Assembly: GCF_001905725.1 (NCBI RefSeq)
Contig: NZ_LIWB01000005.1
Coordinates: 124,001 to 188,000, forward strand
Reading direction: 5' to 3'
DNA from: Streptomyces sp. CB02400
GTDB lineage: Bacteria; Actinomycetota; Actinomycetes; Streptomycetales; Streptomycetaceae
Length of the DNA stretch: 64,000 nucleotides
A model generated the notes under the pieces. The model was not told the origin of the DNA. It saw nothing but the letters and a program-made list of their open reading frames with translations, and searched no databases. The translations under genes and the position numbers were made by a program. Of this stretch, positions 41,374-50,778 are shown piece by piece (positions within the stretch are counted from its first letter, which is position 1; each line of letters begins with the position of its first letter).

Positions 41374-43917
41374 CTAGGACCAGCGGCGCAGCGCGGCCCG
41401 GGCCGGCAGCGTGACCGCGAGCAGGGCCAGGCCGCCGACGGAGACCGCGAAGGATCCGTACATCAGCGGGGGCACGTAGGGCATGTCACCGGTCACGCCG
41501 TTCATCATCGGAATCAGCGTGGCCGCGGCGATCGCGGAGCCGAGGACCAGGCCCACCGCGGCGACCAGCAGGCCCTCCCAGCGGAGCATCGTCATCACCT
41601 GACGCCGGGTGGAGCCGACGAGGCGCAGCGTGCCCAGCTCGCGGCGGCGGTCCAGGACCGTCATCACCAGGGTGTTGACCGCGGCGACGGCGGCGAACCC
41701 GCCGAGGACCGCGGCCATGGTGTTGTTCATCCAGGCGCCCAGCCTCGCGTCGCGGTTCCGCTCGGTGGCGTAGCCGGAGGCGTCGGTGACCTCGCCCAGG
41801 GCGGTGAGCGACTTCTCCGAGCCGCCCCGTACCAAAAGCGTGCTGTCGAAGCCCGAGGTGACGTGCCCGGCCAGGGACGCCCGGTCCATGGTCACCGTGG
41901 CCAGGCCGAGGCCGCGGCCGTAGACCGCGACGATCTCGGGGCTGACCTCCGTCCCGTCGGGGAGGTAGAGCGGGAGCCGGTCGCCGACGCCGGCGTCCGC
42001 CGAGGTCGCCAGGGTCCTGTCGATGGCGATGCGGCCCTCGCCGAGCCGGTCGAGGCTGCCGTCGCGTACGTCCAGGTCCTGCACCTTCGCCAGCTCGGCG
42101 CCGGAGCCGGTGACGCCCTGGGTGGCCGCGCCCTGGAGCGCCTTGAACTCGCCGGAGCCGGTCGGCACGAGCACCTGCGTGTTCAGCAGCCCGACGGCCG
42201 CCTCGACGCCCGGCGCGCGGGCGGCGCGTGCCGCCGCGTCCACCGGGAGCCCGGCCGGGTCCGTCACCACGTGGTCCGCGGTGATGCCCGCGCGCAGCTG
42301 CTTGTCGGCGGCGTGGGTCTCGCTCGTGTGCATGAACACGAGGGTCGAGGAGAAGGCCACGGCGAGCACGATCGGGGTGATCGCGGAGGCGAGGCGGCGG
42401 GCGTTGGTGCGGGAGTTGGCGGCCGCGAGCCCGGCCGCCGGGCCCGCGCCGCGCAGCGGGAGGCCGAACAGGCCGGCGCACAGCCGGGCCACCAGCGGGC
42501 CGAGCAGCCCGACGGCGAGCATGAAGAGCATGACGACGCCGAGGGCGGCGCCGGCCGCGTCGTCTCCGGCGGAGCGGGCGGACACCCCGGTAAGGATCGC
42601 GCCTCCGACGAGGGCGCCGACGCCGAGAAGGGTGCGGACCGGGCCGGGCCGCAGCCGCTCCACGGACGCCTCGGACAGCGCCTGTCCGGGCTTGATCCTC
42701 GCGGGCCGGCGCCCGGCCGTCCAGCCTGCGCCGAGCGCGGTGAGCAGCCCCATGACGACGGCGGCGAGCAGCGGGAGCCCGGAGACGTGCAGGTCCACGG
42801 CTTGCGGGACGGCGCCCCGGTCCTGGAGCTGCCCGAACCACCAGTGCGCGAGCCCGATGCCGGGCAGGCAGCCGATGATCCCGGCGAGCGGCGCGACGAG
42901 CAGTGCTTCGGAGGCGACCGCGCGGCGGACCTGCCGCGGGGTGGCGCCGACGGCGCGCAGCAGGGCGAATTCGCGGGCCCGCTGACCGACCGAGAGCGCG
43001 ACGGTTCCGGCGGCGGTGAAGACGGCGACGATGGCGGCGATGCCGCCGAAGGAGCCGCCGATTCCGAAGAGCGTCACCTTGGCGTACCCGAGGCCCGGGT
43101 CCTCGACGGCACCGCGGTCGTCACCGGTGTGGACCTGGACGCCGGTGCCGGCCAGGGCCTGCTTCACGGCGCCGGCGAGGGCGTCGGCGCCGGTGCCGTC
43201 CTCCGCCAGCACGACGACGGCGTCGGCCTTGCCGGGATGCCCGGCGAGCACGGGGGCCTGGGCGTCGGCGAACCAGGCCAGGGCGCCCGCCTCGCCGGCG
43301 TCGCGGGCGGTCTCCGCGGGGCCGGCCTCGGCGAGGCCCGCGACGCGGAAGTCCTGCTGCCCGGCGGCGGTCTCCAGCACGACGGTGTCGCCGACCGCGG
43401 TGTGCGCGGCACGGGCCGTGCCCGCGTCGAGCACGACTTCCCCTTCGCGGGGCGCGGAGCCGGTGGTCAGCGAGGTGCCGGTGAAGGTGTGCGAGCCCCA
43501 TCCGTGCGCGGTGAGCACACCGCCCGGAACGGTCAGTGCACGGGCGCCGGAGCCGGCGCCGTCGTCCGTCGCGCGCACCGGGAAGGTGAAGTCCGCGACG
43601 GCGGCGGCCGCACCCGGCGCCCCGGCGGCCTTCGCCGCCAGCCCGGCGTCCATCCGTGCCGTGTCCGGCAGGGGCGTCGCCTCCTTCTCGCGGTCCTCGC
43701 CGCTGCCGGTGACGACGTACTTGTTCTGGTCCGCCGCCGCGACGACCGGCGCGTTCGCGTACCGTTCCGGCGGCACGGAGGCGCGCAGGCCGGTCTCGAG
43801 CAGGATTCCGCAGGCCGAGACGATCAGTGCGGACATCAGCAGCGCGAGGAAGGTCCCCGCGAAGGACGCGGGCTTGAAGCGGACGGCCTCACGGGCGAGT
43901 CCGTTGGGGCGCCTCAT
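41374..43917 (-). CDS. FtsX/MacB-type ABC transporter permease
   Basis: 847 residues from ATG 43917 (overlaps the ATPase stop, ATGA). TM1 is SFAGTFLALLMSALIVSACG. A large extracytoplasmic domain follows, then three helices of the first FtsX core (ALSVGQRAREFALLRAVGAT, RRAVASEALLVAPLAGI). A central block comes next, then a second extracytoplasmic domain, and a second FtsX core ends the chain (DRRRELGTLRLVGSTRRQVM). The doubled-FtsX architecture is typical of lipoprotein or antimicrobial-peptide handling exporters. Confidence 0.93.
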   Translation of the reverse strand: MRRPNGLAREAVRFKPASFAGTFLALLMSALIVSACGILLETGLRASVPPERYANAPVVAAADQNKYVVTGSGEDREKEATPLPDTARMDAGLAAKAAGAPGAAAAVADFTFPVRATDDGAGSGARALTVPGGVLTAHGWGSHTFTGTSLTTGSAPREGEVVLDAGTARAAHTAVGDTVVLETAAGQQDFRVAGLAEAGPAETARDAGEAGALAWFADAQAPVLAGHPGKADAVVVLAEDGTGADALAGAVKQALAGTGVQVHTGDDRGAVEDPGLGYAKVTLFGIGGSFGGIAAIVAVFTAAGTVALSVGQRAREFALLRAVGATPRQVRRAVASEALLVAPLAGIIGCLPGIGLAHWWFGQLQDRGAVPQAVDLHVSGLPLLAAVVMGLLTALGAGWTAGRRPARIKPGQALSEASVERLRPGPVRTLLGVGALVGGAILTGVSARSAGDDAAGAALGVVMLFMLAVGLLGPLVARLCAGLFGLPLRGAGPAAGLAAANSRTNARRLASAITPIVLAVAFSSTLVFMHTSETHAADKQLRAGITADHVVTDPAGLPVDAAARAARAPGVEAAVGLLNTQVLVPTGSGEFKALQGAATQGVTGSGAELAKVQDLDVRDGSLDRLGEGRIAIDRTLATSADAGVGDRLPLYLPDGTEVSPEIVAVYGRGLGLATVTMDRASLAGHVTSGFDSTLLVRGGSEKSLTALGEVTDASGYATERNRDARLGAWMNNTMAAVLGGFAAVAAVNTLVMTVLDRRRELGTLRLVGSTRRQVMTMLRWEGLLVAAVGLVLGSAIAAATLIPMMNGVTGDMPYVPPLMYGSFAVSVGGLALLAVTLPARAALRRWS

Positions 43918-44759
43918 GCCGCCACCCCCGCCATCGCACCGGCGCGGGAGGCGCGCGAGGTGAGCACGGCCATCCGTGCCGCGATCTGCTCCGCCGAACC
44001 GCGCTCGAGGTGGTCGGCGAAGGAGCCGTCGGCGAGGAACAGCACACGGTCGGCCCAGGCGGCCGCGGCCGGGTCGTGGGTGACCATGACGACGGTGGCG
44101 CCCAGAGCGTCCACGGCGTTGCGCAGCAGGCCGAGGACCTCGGCGGCGGTGCCGGTGTCGAGGGCGCCGGTGGGTTCGTCCGCGAAGATCACGTCGGGGC
44201 TGGTGACCAGGGCACGGGCGACGGCCACGCGCTGCTGCTGGCCGCCGGAGAGCTCTCCGGGCCGGCGCTTCGCCTTGTCGGCGAGCCCGACCTGGGCGAG
44301 CACCGCCTGCGCCCGGCGCCGGTCCTGGCGCTGCCCGGCCAGGCGCATCGGGAGCAGGACGTTCTGCTCCACGGTCAGCGACGGCAGCAGGTTGAACGCC
44401 TGGAAGACGAAGCCGAGCCGGCTGCGGCGCAGCTCGGTGAGCTCGTTCTCGCTCATGCCGGTGATCTCCGTGCCGCCGAGGCGCACGGATCCCGCGGTCG
44501 GCCGGTCGAGCCCGGCGGCGCACTGCAGGAAGGTGGACTTGCCGGACCCGGACGGGCCCATGACCGCGGTGAACGTGCCGCGCGGCAGGGCGAGGTCGAC
44601 GCCCGCCAGGGCGTGCACCGTGCCCGCCCCGCGGCCGTACTGCCGCCGGACGTCGCGCAGTTCGACGGCGAGACCGGGCGTGGCGGCCGGGACCTCGGGC
44701 CGGTTGTCCGCCTCCGGCCGGCTGTCCGCCTTCTGTCGCTTGTCCCTGCGTGGCCTCAT
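43914..44759 (-). CDS. ABC transporter ATPase (MacB/LolD type)
   Basis: 281 residues from ATG 44759. Walker A is GPSGSGKST, the ABC signature LSGGQQQR, Walker B VIFADEPTGALD and H-loop VMVTHD; all are intact. The 25-residue basic N-tail is unusual but harmless. It powers the adjacent FtsX permease. A conserved bipartite palindromic motif lies 64 bases upstream, shared with the leader of its neighbouring kinase operon. Confidence 0.96.
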   Translation of the reverse strand: MRPRRDKRQKADSRPEADNRPEVPAATPGLAVELRDVRRQYGRGAGTVHALAGVDLALPRGTFTAVMGPSGSGKSTFLQCAAGLDRPTAGSVRLGGTEITGMSENELTELRRSRLGFVFQAFNLLPSLTVEQNVLLPMRLAGQRQDRRRAQAVLAQVGLADKAKRRPGELSGGQQQRVAVARALVTSPDVIFADEPTGALDTGTAAEVLGLLRNAVDALGATVVMVTHDPAAAAWADRVLFLADGSFADHLERGSAEQIAARMAVLTSRASRAGAMAGVAA

Positions 44760-44823
44760 GTCCCGTCTCCCTCGTACGCGCGCTTTCTGTGACGGGTGAA
44801 GAGTGCGGGGACGGCTGTGTGCC

Positions 44824-44870
44824 GGGCGTCATACCGGGGAGCCAATGTGGGGGTGCTACCGCGGTAGGGG
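44824..44870 (-). promoter_or_regulatory. Bipartite palindromic motif upstream of ABC operon (copy 1)
   Basis: Contains the perfect 12-bp palindrome CTACCGCGGTAG (44856-44867) followed, toward the ATPase gene, by TGGCTCCC.GGT.TGACGCCC read on the minus strand. A second copy with the same spacing (32-33 bp from block to palindrome) is at 47083-47129. Confidence 0.7.
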
Positions 44871-44891
44871 ATGGAGGAGGGGCGGGGGGTC

Positions 44892-45599
44892 CTACTCGCC
44901 CGGGGCCACCAGCCCCGACTCGTAGGCGAAGACCACCGCCTGGGCGCGGTCGCGCAGGTCGAGTTTGGTGAGGACGCGGCTGACGTGCGTCTTCACCGTC
45001 TGCTCGGCCAGCACCAGCGTCTGCGCGATCTCCCCGTTCGACTGGCCGCGGGCCACCAGGGTGAGGACCTCGGTCTCGCGTTCCGTCAGGCCTTTGAGCC
45101 GCAGCGCGGGCTTGCCCCGGGCGGCGGGGCGCTGTTTGGCGAAGTCCGCGATGAGGCGGCGCGTCACGGAGGGGGCGAGCAGAGCGTCGCCCGAGGCCAC
45201 GACGCGGACCGCCGCGATGAGGTCGGCCGGCGGCGCGTCCTTGAGCAGGAAGCCGCTCGCGCCCGCCCGGAGCGCCTCGTAGACGTAGTCGTCGACGTCG
45301 AACGTGGTGAGCATCAGCACGCGCGGCCGGTGTTCCCCCACTGCCTGAAGGGCGTGGGAGGCGCCCCCGCCACCGGGTGCCGGCTCCAGGATGCGGCGTG
45401 CGGCCTCCAGCCCGTCCATCTCGGGCATCCGCACGTCCATCAGCACGACGTCCGGGTGGGTACGCCGGCTCAGCTCGACGCCCTGCGCGCCGTCGGGGGC
45501 CTCGCCCACCACGTCGATGTCGCTCTGGGCGGCCAGCAGCGCGGCGAAGCCGGCCCGCACCATGGCCTGGTCGTCGACGATGATGACGCGCGTCGTCAC
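44892..45599 (-). CDS. NarL/LuxR-type response regulator
   Basis: 235 residues from ATG 45599. Receiver: VIIVDDQAMVRAGFAALLAA with phosphoryl Asp in VVLMDVRMPEMDGLEA. A Gly/Pro insertion (EPAPGGGGASHAL) sits before the TTFD switch. GerE-type helix-turn-helix follows: LTERETEVLTLVARGQSNGE, TVKTHVSRVLTKLDLRDRAQ. It pairs with the kinase 12 bases upstream and likely controls the exporter downstream. Confidence 0.95.
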   Translation of the reverse strand: MTTRVIIVDDQAMVRAGFAALLAAQSDIDVVGEAPDGAQGVELSRRTHPDVVLMDVRMPEMDGLEAARRILEPAPGGGGASHALQAVGEHRPRVLMLTTFDVDDYVYEALRAGASGFLLKDAPPADLIAAVRVVASGDALLAPSVTRRLIADFAKQRPAARGKPALRLKGLTERETEVLTLVARGQSNGEIAQTLVLAEQTVKTHVSRVLTKLDLRDRAQAVVFAYESGLVAPGE

Positions 45600-45611
45600 G
45601 TGAAGTCCTTT

Positions 45612-46844
45612 TCAGTCGAGGGAGTTCAGAGGAAGTCGGGCGGCGACCCGGAAGCCGCCGTCCGGCAGCGGCCCCGTGTCGAGGCTGCCGCCGACGAGCC
45701 GCACCCGCTCGCGCATGCCGACGAGCCCGTGCCCGGTGCCGCCCGCCTCGAGCGGCCCGTCGGGCGGCTGGGGCGGAGGTCCGTTGACGACCAGGACGGT
45801 GAGCCGCGCACCGCACCGCGGATCGGGCTCCGTCACCGACAGAGACACCTGCGTGCGGGCACCCGGCGCGTGTCGCACGATGTTCGCGAGGGCCTCCTGG
45901 ACGATCCGGTACGCGGACAGGCCGACCGCCTCGGACACCTCGACGTCGCAGGGGGTGAACTCCACCGGTCCGACGGTCCTCGCCGTCGCCTCCACCAGCT
46001 GCCCGATCTGCGTCAGGCCCGGCTGGGGCACGAGCTCGCCGTGCGCCTCCTCGTTCCGCAGCACACCGAGGAGGCGGCGCATCTCGCCGAGCGACTCCCG
46101 CGCGGTCGCCGCGATGGACGTGAACTCCTCCCGTACGTCCGGCGGCAGCCTGTCGAGGCGGTACTCCGCGGTGTCCGCCTGCACCGTGATGACGGACATG
46201 TGGTGCGCCACCACGTCGTGCAGCTCGCGCGCGATCCGGGCGCGCTCCTCCAGCAGCGTCCGCCGGCCGCGCTCGGCCTCGCTGATCGTCTCCTGCTCGA
46301 CCAGCCTGCGCTGCACCTCGTACCGCTCGCGCAGCACGCCGCCCAGCAGGAGCGCGACGCCGCCGAGGATGGTGAACAGCGACTCCTCGGCCCCGAAGCC
46401 GTGCGGCGCGACGAACCCCAGGCCGACATTCGCACCTGCCGTGGCGAGCCACACCAGCACCAGCGTCCGGCGCCGCTCGCGCAGCCCCAGGGCGAGGCAG
46501 AGGGCGACGTACCCGACGAGTTCCATGGGCGGGAACGGCCACAGCAGCCGCTCCTCGAAGTCGACGGCGAGCAGGGCCAGCGCCCCGGCCACGTCCGCGA
46601 CGAAGACCACGCACCAGGCCTGCAGCGGCCGTACGACGGCGAGCAGCAGCGGCGCGGCCTGCGCGACGGCCAACCCGCCGGCGACGCCTCCGTTCAGGCC
46701 GTAGTCGGCGGTGAGGACCACGATGGTGGTGGGCAGCAGGGCGACGCACAGCACGAACGCCAGAGCCCACGGCAGCACCCGCACCCACGGCCGTGAGGCC
46801 CCCGCGAGCAGCGCGCGCGGACGTTCCTCCTCCACTGGGGTCAT
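45612..46844 (-). CDS. NarL-partner sensor histidine kinase (HisKA_3)
   Basis: 410 residues from ATG 46844; AGG at nine bases upstream fits this ATG better than GTG 46850. Four to five membrane helices (about 20-150) lack a large outer sensor, so it may sense the membrane or a partner transporter. Catalytic part: RARIARELHDVVAHHMSVIT (His at about 209), then the HATPase region with GTGHGLVGMRERV. This is the intramembrane-sensing type that partners with ABC exporters in antibiotic resistance. Confidence 0.93.
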   Translation of the reverse strand: MTPVEEERPRALLAGASRPWVRVLPWALAFVLCVALLPTTIVVLTADYGLNGGVAGGLAVAQAAPLLLAVVRPLQAWCVVFVADVAGALALLAVDFEERLLWPFPPMELVGYVALCLALGLRERRRTLVLVWLATAGANVGLGFVAPHGFGAEESLFTILGGVALLLGGVLRERYEVQRRLVEQETISEAERGRRTLLEERARIARELHDVVAHHMSVITVQADTAEYRLDRLPPDVREEFTSIAATARESLGEMRRLLGVLRNEEAHGELVPQPGLTQIGQLVEATARTVGPVEFTPCDVEVSEAVGLSAYRIVQEALANIVRHAPGARTQVSLSVTEPDPRCGARLTVLVVNGPPPQPPDGPLEAGGTGHGLVGMRERVRLVGGSLDTGPLPDGGFRVAARLPLNSLD

Positions 46845-46859
46845 GGACACCAGCCTAGG

Positions 46860-47537
46860 TGCCGCGGGACGGCGTCAGGAGACGCGCGACCGCCGGGCGG
46901 AGTCGGCGGGGCTTGTCGCGCGGTGGCGTTCTCGGGGTGCGGCGGAGGCGGGCTTCGCCGTGTACTGCCGGCACGCGTGGTCACTACGGCGGTGGTCGGC
47001 AACGTCCTGGGGCGGCGCATCCATCCGTCTCCCTCTGTCTCGTCCGTGGGGAGACGAGAAGGTAGCGACGCGGTGGGCGCCGGGGCGTCACACCAGGGAG
47101 CCAGGACGCGGTGATACCCGGGTAGGGGGTGCGCCAGGTCCGGTCACCGCGCGGCATGGGCCGCACCGCCCCCGGTGGGCCCGTCCTGCGGGCAAGGACC
47201 TCCCGGAACGCCCGCCCTCCCCTACGCCACGATCTCCCCCGCGGCCGCGACGGTCCCCGGCGCCCCGCTCTCCCGCTGCTCGGACTGTGTCCGGTACAGC
47301 TCGGTGCAGCGGCCGCCGTCCTCCCCCGGTGCGCCCGGACCGGCCGCCCCCGTGTCCTGGTGCGTACGCACCACAGGCCGGCCCCCTGCGGCCGCCGCTC
47401 GTCGAGTTGTCCGCGAACTCCCCCGGCATTGTCCGTGATCGGTAACGGACGCATCCCGAGGGCACCGGACCCCGTCATGTCAGGTGGGTTCGGGGTGGCC
47501 GGGGCCCGACGGACAACTACGCGAGGGCGGGGCGGAC
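46860..47537. other. Gene-free stretch upstream of the kinase operon
   Basis: 678 bases with no convincing gene on either strand. It holds motif copy 2 (47083-47129) and a short inverted repeat GTCCGT...ACGGAC near 47430-47450. The region probably holds divergent promoters for the kinase operon and the deacetylase gene. Confidence 0.6.
47083..47129 (-). promoter_or_regulatory. Bipartite palindromic motif upstream of the kinase/regulator operon (copy 2)
   Basis: Perfect palindrome TACCCGGGTA at 47115-47124, then TGGCTCCC.GGT.TGACGCCC read on the minus strand, as in copy 1. It lies about 240 bases before the kinase ATG. Confidence 0.65.
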
Positions 47538-48311
47538 ATGGCACGGCACGGCGGCGGGCGGGGCTGGTACGGCAAGCTGGTCGGGGCGGCGCTCGGGGTG
47601 ACGGTGCTCGCCGTCGGCGCCTCGGTGTGGACCGCGCAGGCCGACCCCGTGAGCGGTCCGTCGCCGAAGGCGACCGCGTCCGCCGCGCCGGGCGGTGACT
47701 CCGAGCAGGTCGACGTGAGCATCGCGCACGCCTCGGAGGCGGGGGCGCGCGGCGTCAACATCACCATCGACGACGGCCCCGACCCCGCGTGGACCCCCCA
47801 AGTCCTCGACATCCTGCGTGAGTACGGGGTGAAGGCCACGTTCTGCGTGACGGGGATCCAGGCCCAGGCCCACCCGGACCTCGTGAAGGAGGTCGTCGCG
47901 GCCGGGCACCGGCTGTGCAATCACACGGTGTCGCACGACGTCACGATGGACAAGAAGCCCGAGGCCTACCAGAAGAAGGAGATCCTCGACGCCGAACGCA
48001 TGATCATCGAGGCGTCGGGGGGCGTACGGTCGATGTACTACCGCGCCCCCGGCGGGGCCTTCACCCCCTACAGCCGCGAACTGGCCGCCTCCCGGGGCAT
48101 GCGCCCGCTGGGCTGGAACGTGGACACCAAGGACTTCGAGCAGCCGGGCGCCGACGCCATCGTCGCCACCGTCCAGCGGGAGATCGCCAACGGGCCGACC
48201 GTCCTCTTCCACGACGCGGGCGGCGACCGCGCCCAGACCGTCGAAGCCCTGCGCCGCGTCCTGCCCTGGCTCGAGGAGCAGGGCTACACCTTCGGCTTCC
48301 CGGTGCGCTGA
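47538..48311 (+). CDS. Secreted polysaccharide deacetylase (NodB, CE4)
   Basis: 257 residues from ATG 47538; a longer frame from 47484 lacks an RBS. The N-terminus is an uncleaved-anchor or signal type (LVGAALGVTVLAVGASVWTA). CE4 motifs: ITIDDGPDPAW (metal Asp, with Ile replacing the usual Phe), LCNHTVSHDVTM (HxxxH), YYRAPGGAFTPYSRE, NVDTKDFEQPG, and TVLFHDAGG. It would remove N-acetyl groups from peptidoglycan or chitin-like polymers outside the cell. A shared terminator separates it from the convergent AidA-like gene. Confidence 0.93.
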   Translation: MARHGGGRGWYGKLVGAALGVTVLAVGASVWTAQADPVSGPSPKATASAAPGGDSEQVDVSIAHASEAGARGVNITIDDGPDPAWTPQVLDILREYGVKATFCVTGIQAQAHPDLVKEVVAAGHRLCNHTVSHDVTMDKKPEAYQKKEILDAERMIIEASGGVRSMYYRAPGGAFTPYSRELAASRGMRPLGWNVDTKDFEQPGADAIVATVQREIANGPTVLFHDAGGDRAQTVEALRRVLPWLEEQGYTFGFPVR

Positions 48312-48316
48312 GCCCT

Positions 48317-48352
48317 CGGTCCCTCCGCGACCGCCACCTCACGGAGGGACCG
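48317..48352. terminator. Bidirectional terminator between deacetylase and AidA-like gene
   Basis: Perfect 11-bp stem CGGTCCCTCCG / CGGAGGGACCG with a 14-base loop, centred between the two convergent stops. Confidence 0.85.
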
Positions 48353-48370
48353 GCGTTCACCCGGGGGCCG

Positions 48371-48880
48371 TCAGGGCCGCTCGATGGTGATGAAGGGGTC
48401 CCACTGGAAGTACCCCTTCAGGTTGCGGTGGTGGTCCAGGATCTGGAAGAAGAAGTGGTAGGTGACCTTGCCGGTCCGCTTGACCGTCGTCCGCCAGTAG
48501 TGGTCCTCGTACTCCTGGGTCGTGAACGCCGGGCTGCCCTCGCTCCCCTCCCGCGGCATCGGGTAGACGCCGTCTACCACCTCGATCTCCGGCGTCCTGA
48601 TGAGCACGTGCCCGCTGTCGTCGCTCACGTACCGGTACAGGAGTGCCGTGTAGTCGCTGCCGAGCGACAGCGTCGTCTCCCGCCACTTGACGCTGTCCCC
48701 GGGCTCGGCCCGGAGGTTCAGCTCGGCACCCGACGTGCCGATGATGTGGTCCTGACGGGTGGTCATGTAGATCAGGCTGTGGTCGACGTAGGTCGGCGCG
48801 TCGGGGTTCTTCGACGCGCCGGGGTTGCGTTCGACGATCGTCGCCGCGTCGAACGCGATCAGCACGTTGAGCTCGGCCAT
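48371..48880 (-). CDS. AidA/PixA (inclusion-body) family protein
   Basis: 169 residues from ATG 48880, with AGGGGCAGG as RBS. Family hallmarks: LNVLIAFDAATIVERNPGAS, YVDHSLIYMTTRQDHIIGTS, AELNLRAEPGDSVKWRETTL, and a C-terminal YHFFFQILDHHRNLKGYFQW. AidA/PixA proteins occur in bacteria that form intracellular inclusions or live with eukaryotes; their biochemical function is unknown. It is third in an operon with a decarboxylase and an amino-acid oxidase; the gap to the decarboxylase is 59 bases. Confidence 0.88.
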   Translation of the reverse strand: MAELNVLIAFDAATIVERNPGASKNPDAPTYVDHSLIYMTTRQDHIIGTSGAELNLRAEPGDSVKWRETTLSLGSDYTALLYRYVSDDSGHVLIRTPEIEVVDGVYPMPREGSEGSPAFTTQEYEDHYWRTTVKRTGKVTYHFFFQILDHHRNLKGYFQWDPFITIERP

Positions 48881-48939
48881 GTCCTGCCCCTTTCGGATAC
48901 GGGTCGTGCTCTCTGCTCCCTGGCGGGCCGGGCGGCCCG

Positions 48940-50778
48940 TCAGGCGGTCGTGCCGGGCTTCGGCACCTTGTACGCCATCGCCCGCGGGTAGTCGTGCCGG
49001 TGCAGGCGGACGCGGACCAGCAGCGGTCCGGCGTTGACCGGGTCGGCGGGGTCGGTGAGGCGGGCCAGCAGGGCGTCCAGCTCGGCGGTGTCCGTGACGT
49101 GGACCCCGTGCGCCGGGGTGTCCCGGCCGGCGAACACGTCCGCGAGGCGGTCGTAGTGCCACGGGTGGAGGACGTTGTAGAAGTCCGGCTCGGGCCGGTC
49201 CTGTCCGGCGTAGTAGGACGGGTGGACCAGCATCTGCTCGATGCCGTAGAAGTGCCCGTTGTCCATGACGAACACCACCGACCGCAGCCCGAGCCGGGTG
49301 TGGGTGGAGATCTCCTGGCAGGTCTCCTGGAAGGCGCCGTCGCCGACGAACACCATCGGACGGGCGGGCGCGCGTTCGGGGGCGAGCGCGGCGCCGGTCG
49401 CCGCGCCGACCGACCAGCCGATGGACAGCCAGCTGACCTGGGACAGGAACCCGCCCGCGGGCAGCGACAGGTTCATCGAGCCGATGAGGGAGAACGCGGC
49501 GTCGGAGACGACCGTCCAGTCCTCCCGGGTCTCCTCGCCCAGGAAGTGGTTGATCCGGTCGAACACGCCGTCGTAGGTGAGGCGTCCGGAGTGCCGGGCC
49601 GCCGAGCCGGTGAGACGGAGTGAGGCCCGGTGGTGTTCCAGGGTGGCGGGGCGGTGCTCGGGCGCTCCGTGGTGGGCGTGGGCCTCGGCGTAGTAGTCGG
49701 CGGTCAGCCCGCCGGAGCCGTAGGCCTTGACCAGCGCGTCCTGGAGGGCGGGCAGCAGCTGTCCGAGCTGTACGTCGGGGAAGTAGGAGGTGCCGACGCT
49801 GACACCACCGTGCGCGGCCATCACCCAGTCGGTGCCGACGGACTGCTCGCCGCCGAGGTTCTTCGACGTGGACCAGGCGCCGAGCCCGATCCGGCAGGTG
49901 GCCCACTCCTTGAAGATCCGGTGCACGTCCGGATGGCTGGCGTGGCCGTTGTAGACGCCGTGGAAATGCGGCTGGTCCTCGTCGAGTACGGCCTTGGCGC
50001 CGACGGTGGTGCAGTACGGCACCCCGGTGGCCTCCACCAGGTCGGTGAGCTGCCCGCCGAGGCGGAACCGGTCGGTCTCCTCGCCGGCCCACACGATCGG
50101 GCGGGGCCTGCCGTCCGGGCCGGGGTGCTCCTCGATCAGGGTGAGGATCGCGTGCACGGCGTCGTCCAGCATCGTGCGGCCGCGGGCGCCGAGCGGCCGT
50201 TCGCGGGGGACGATCGGCGCCTCGGGTTCGGCACAGGGCTCGTCCCACAGGTCCTCCATGACCTCCAGGTAGACCGGCTTGAGCTCGGTCAGGCACGCGG
50301 TGAGCGCGGCGTCGATCTGGCCGGGGGCGAGGCCCGGGTGGGAGATGACCCGCGCGTCCGCGGTGACCTGCCGGTAGACGTCCAGGTTGCTCTCCGTGCG
50401 CGGGCTCATGTGGGAGGTCAGCAGGCCGAGGGCGCGCTGGTTCTGCCACTGCTCGTAGGGCGGGGAGGCGTTGACGGCGACGAGCGGGACCTGCTCGACG
50501 TAGGCGCCGCCGCAGGCGTTGAGCAGGTTGAACGCGCCCACGCTGTAGGTGACGGCGGCGGCGCCGATGCCGTGGATGCGGGCGTAGGCGTCGGCGGCCT
50601 GGCCGGCACCGCCCTCGGTGGGGGTGCCGACCCATTCGATGTCGCCCTCGGCGCGCAGGGCGGTCAGGAACGGGCCGAGGTGGTTGCCGGGGACGCCGAA
50701 GAGGTGGGTGATGCCCAGCTCGGCCAGGCGCAGGGCGAGGTAGCGGGCGACCGTGCACCCGGGGTCGACCGAGGTCAT
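48940..50778 (-). CDS. Thiamine-diphosphate-dependent decarboxylase (pyruvate/indolepyruvate decarboxylase type)
   Basis: 612 residues from ATG 50778, overlapping the oxidase stop (ATGA). The N-terminal PYR domain has [20 protein letters not shown] and the catalytic glutamate in [17 protein letters not shown], then [20 protein letters not shown]. The C-terminal PP domain carries [20 protein letters not shown] (GDG...N cofactor motif, ending FVMDNGHF). 2-Oxo acid decarboxylation is predicted. Next to an L-amino-acid oxidase, the likely sequence is amino acid to 2-oxo acid to aldehyde. Confidence 0.92.
   Translation of the reverse strand: MTSVDPGCTVARYLALRLAELGITHLFGVPGNHLGPFLTALRAEGDIEWVGTPTEGGAGQAADAYARIHGIGAAAVTYSVGAFNLLNACGGAYVEQVPLVAVNASPPYEQWQNQRALGLLTSHMSPRTESNLDVYRQVTADARVISHPGLAPGQIDAALTACLTELKPVYLEVMEDLWDEPCAEPEAPIVPRERPLGARGRTMLDDAVHAILTLIEEHPGPDGRPRPIVWAGEETDRFRLGGQLTDLVEATGVPYCTTVGAKAVLDEDQPHFHGVYNGHASHPDVHRIFKEWATCRIGLGAWSTSKNLGGEQSVGTDWVMAAHGGVSVGTSYFPDVQLGQLLPALQDALVKAYGSGGLTADYYAEAHAHHGAPEHRPATLEHHRASLRLTGSAARHSGRLTYDGVFDRINHFLGEETREDWTVVSDAAFSLIGSMNLSLPAGGFLSQVSWLSIGWSVGAATGAALAPERAPARPMVFVGDGAFQETCQEISTHTRLGLRSVVFVMDNGHFYGIEQMLVHPSYYAGQDRPEPDFYNVLHPWHYDRLADVFAGRDTPAHGVHVTDTAELDALLARLTDPADPVNAGPLLVRVRLHRHDYPRAMAYKVPKPGTTA

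Noticed and set aside
41113..44799. 1228-codon plus-strand frame opposite the exporter
   Set aside because: Antisense shadow of the ABC permease and ATPase; composition is biased and no family features are seen.
41374..46788. 1804-codon minus-strand frame spanning the ABC and regulator genes
   Set aside because: Only the part from 43917 downward is protein-like (the FtsX permease). The rest is antisense-type or out-of-frame sequence of the ATPase, regulator and kinase genes.
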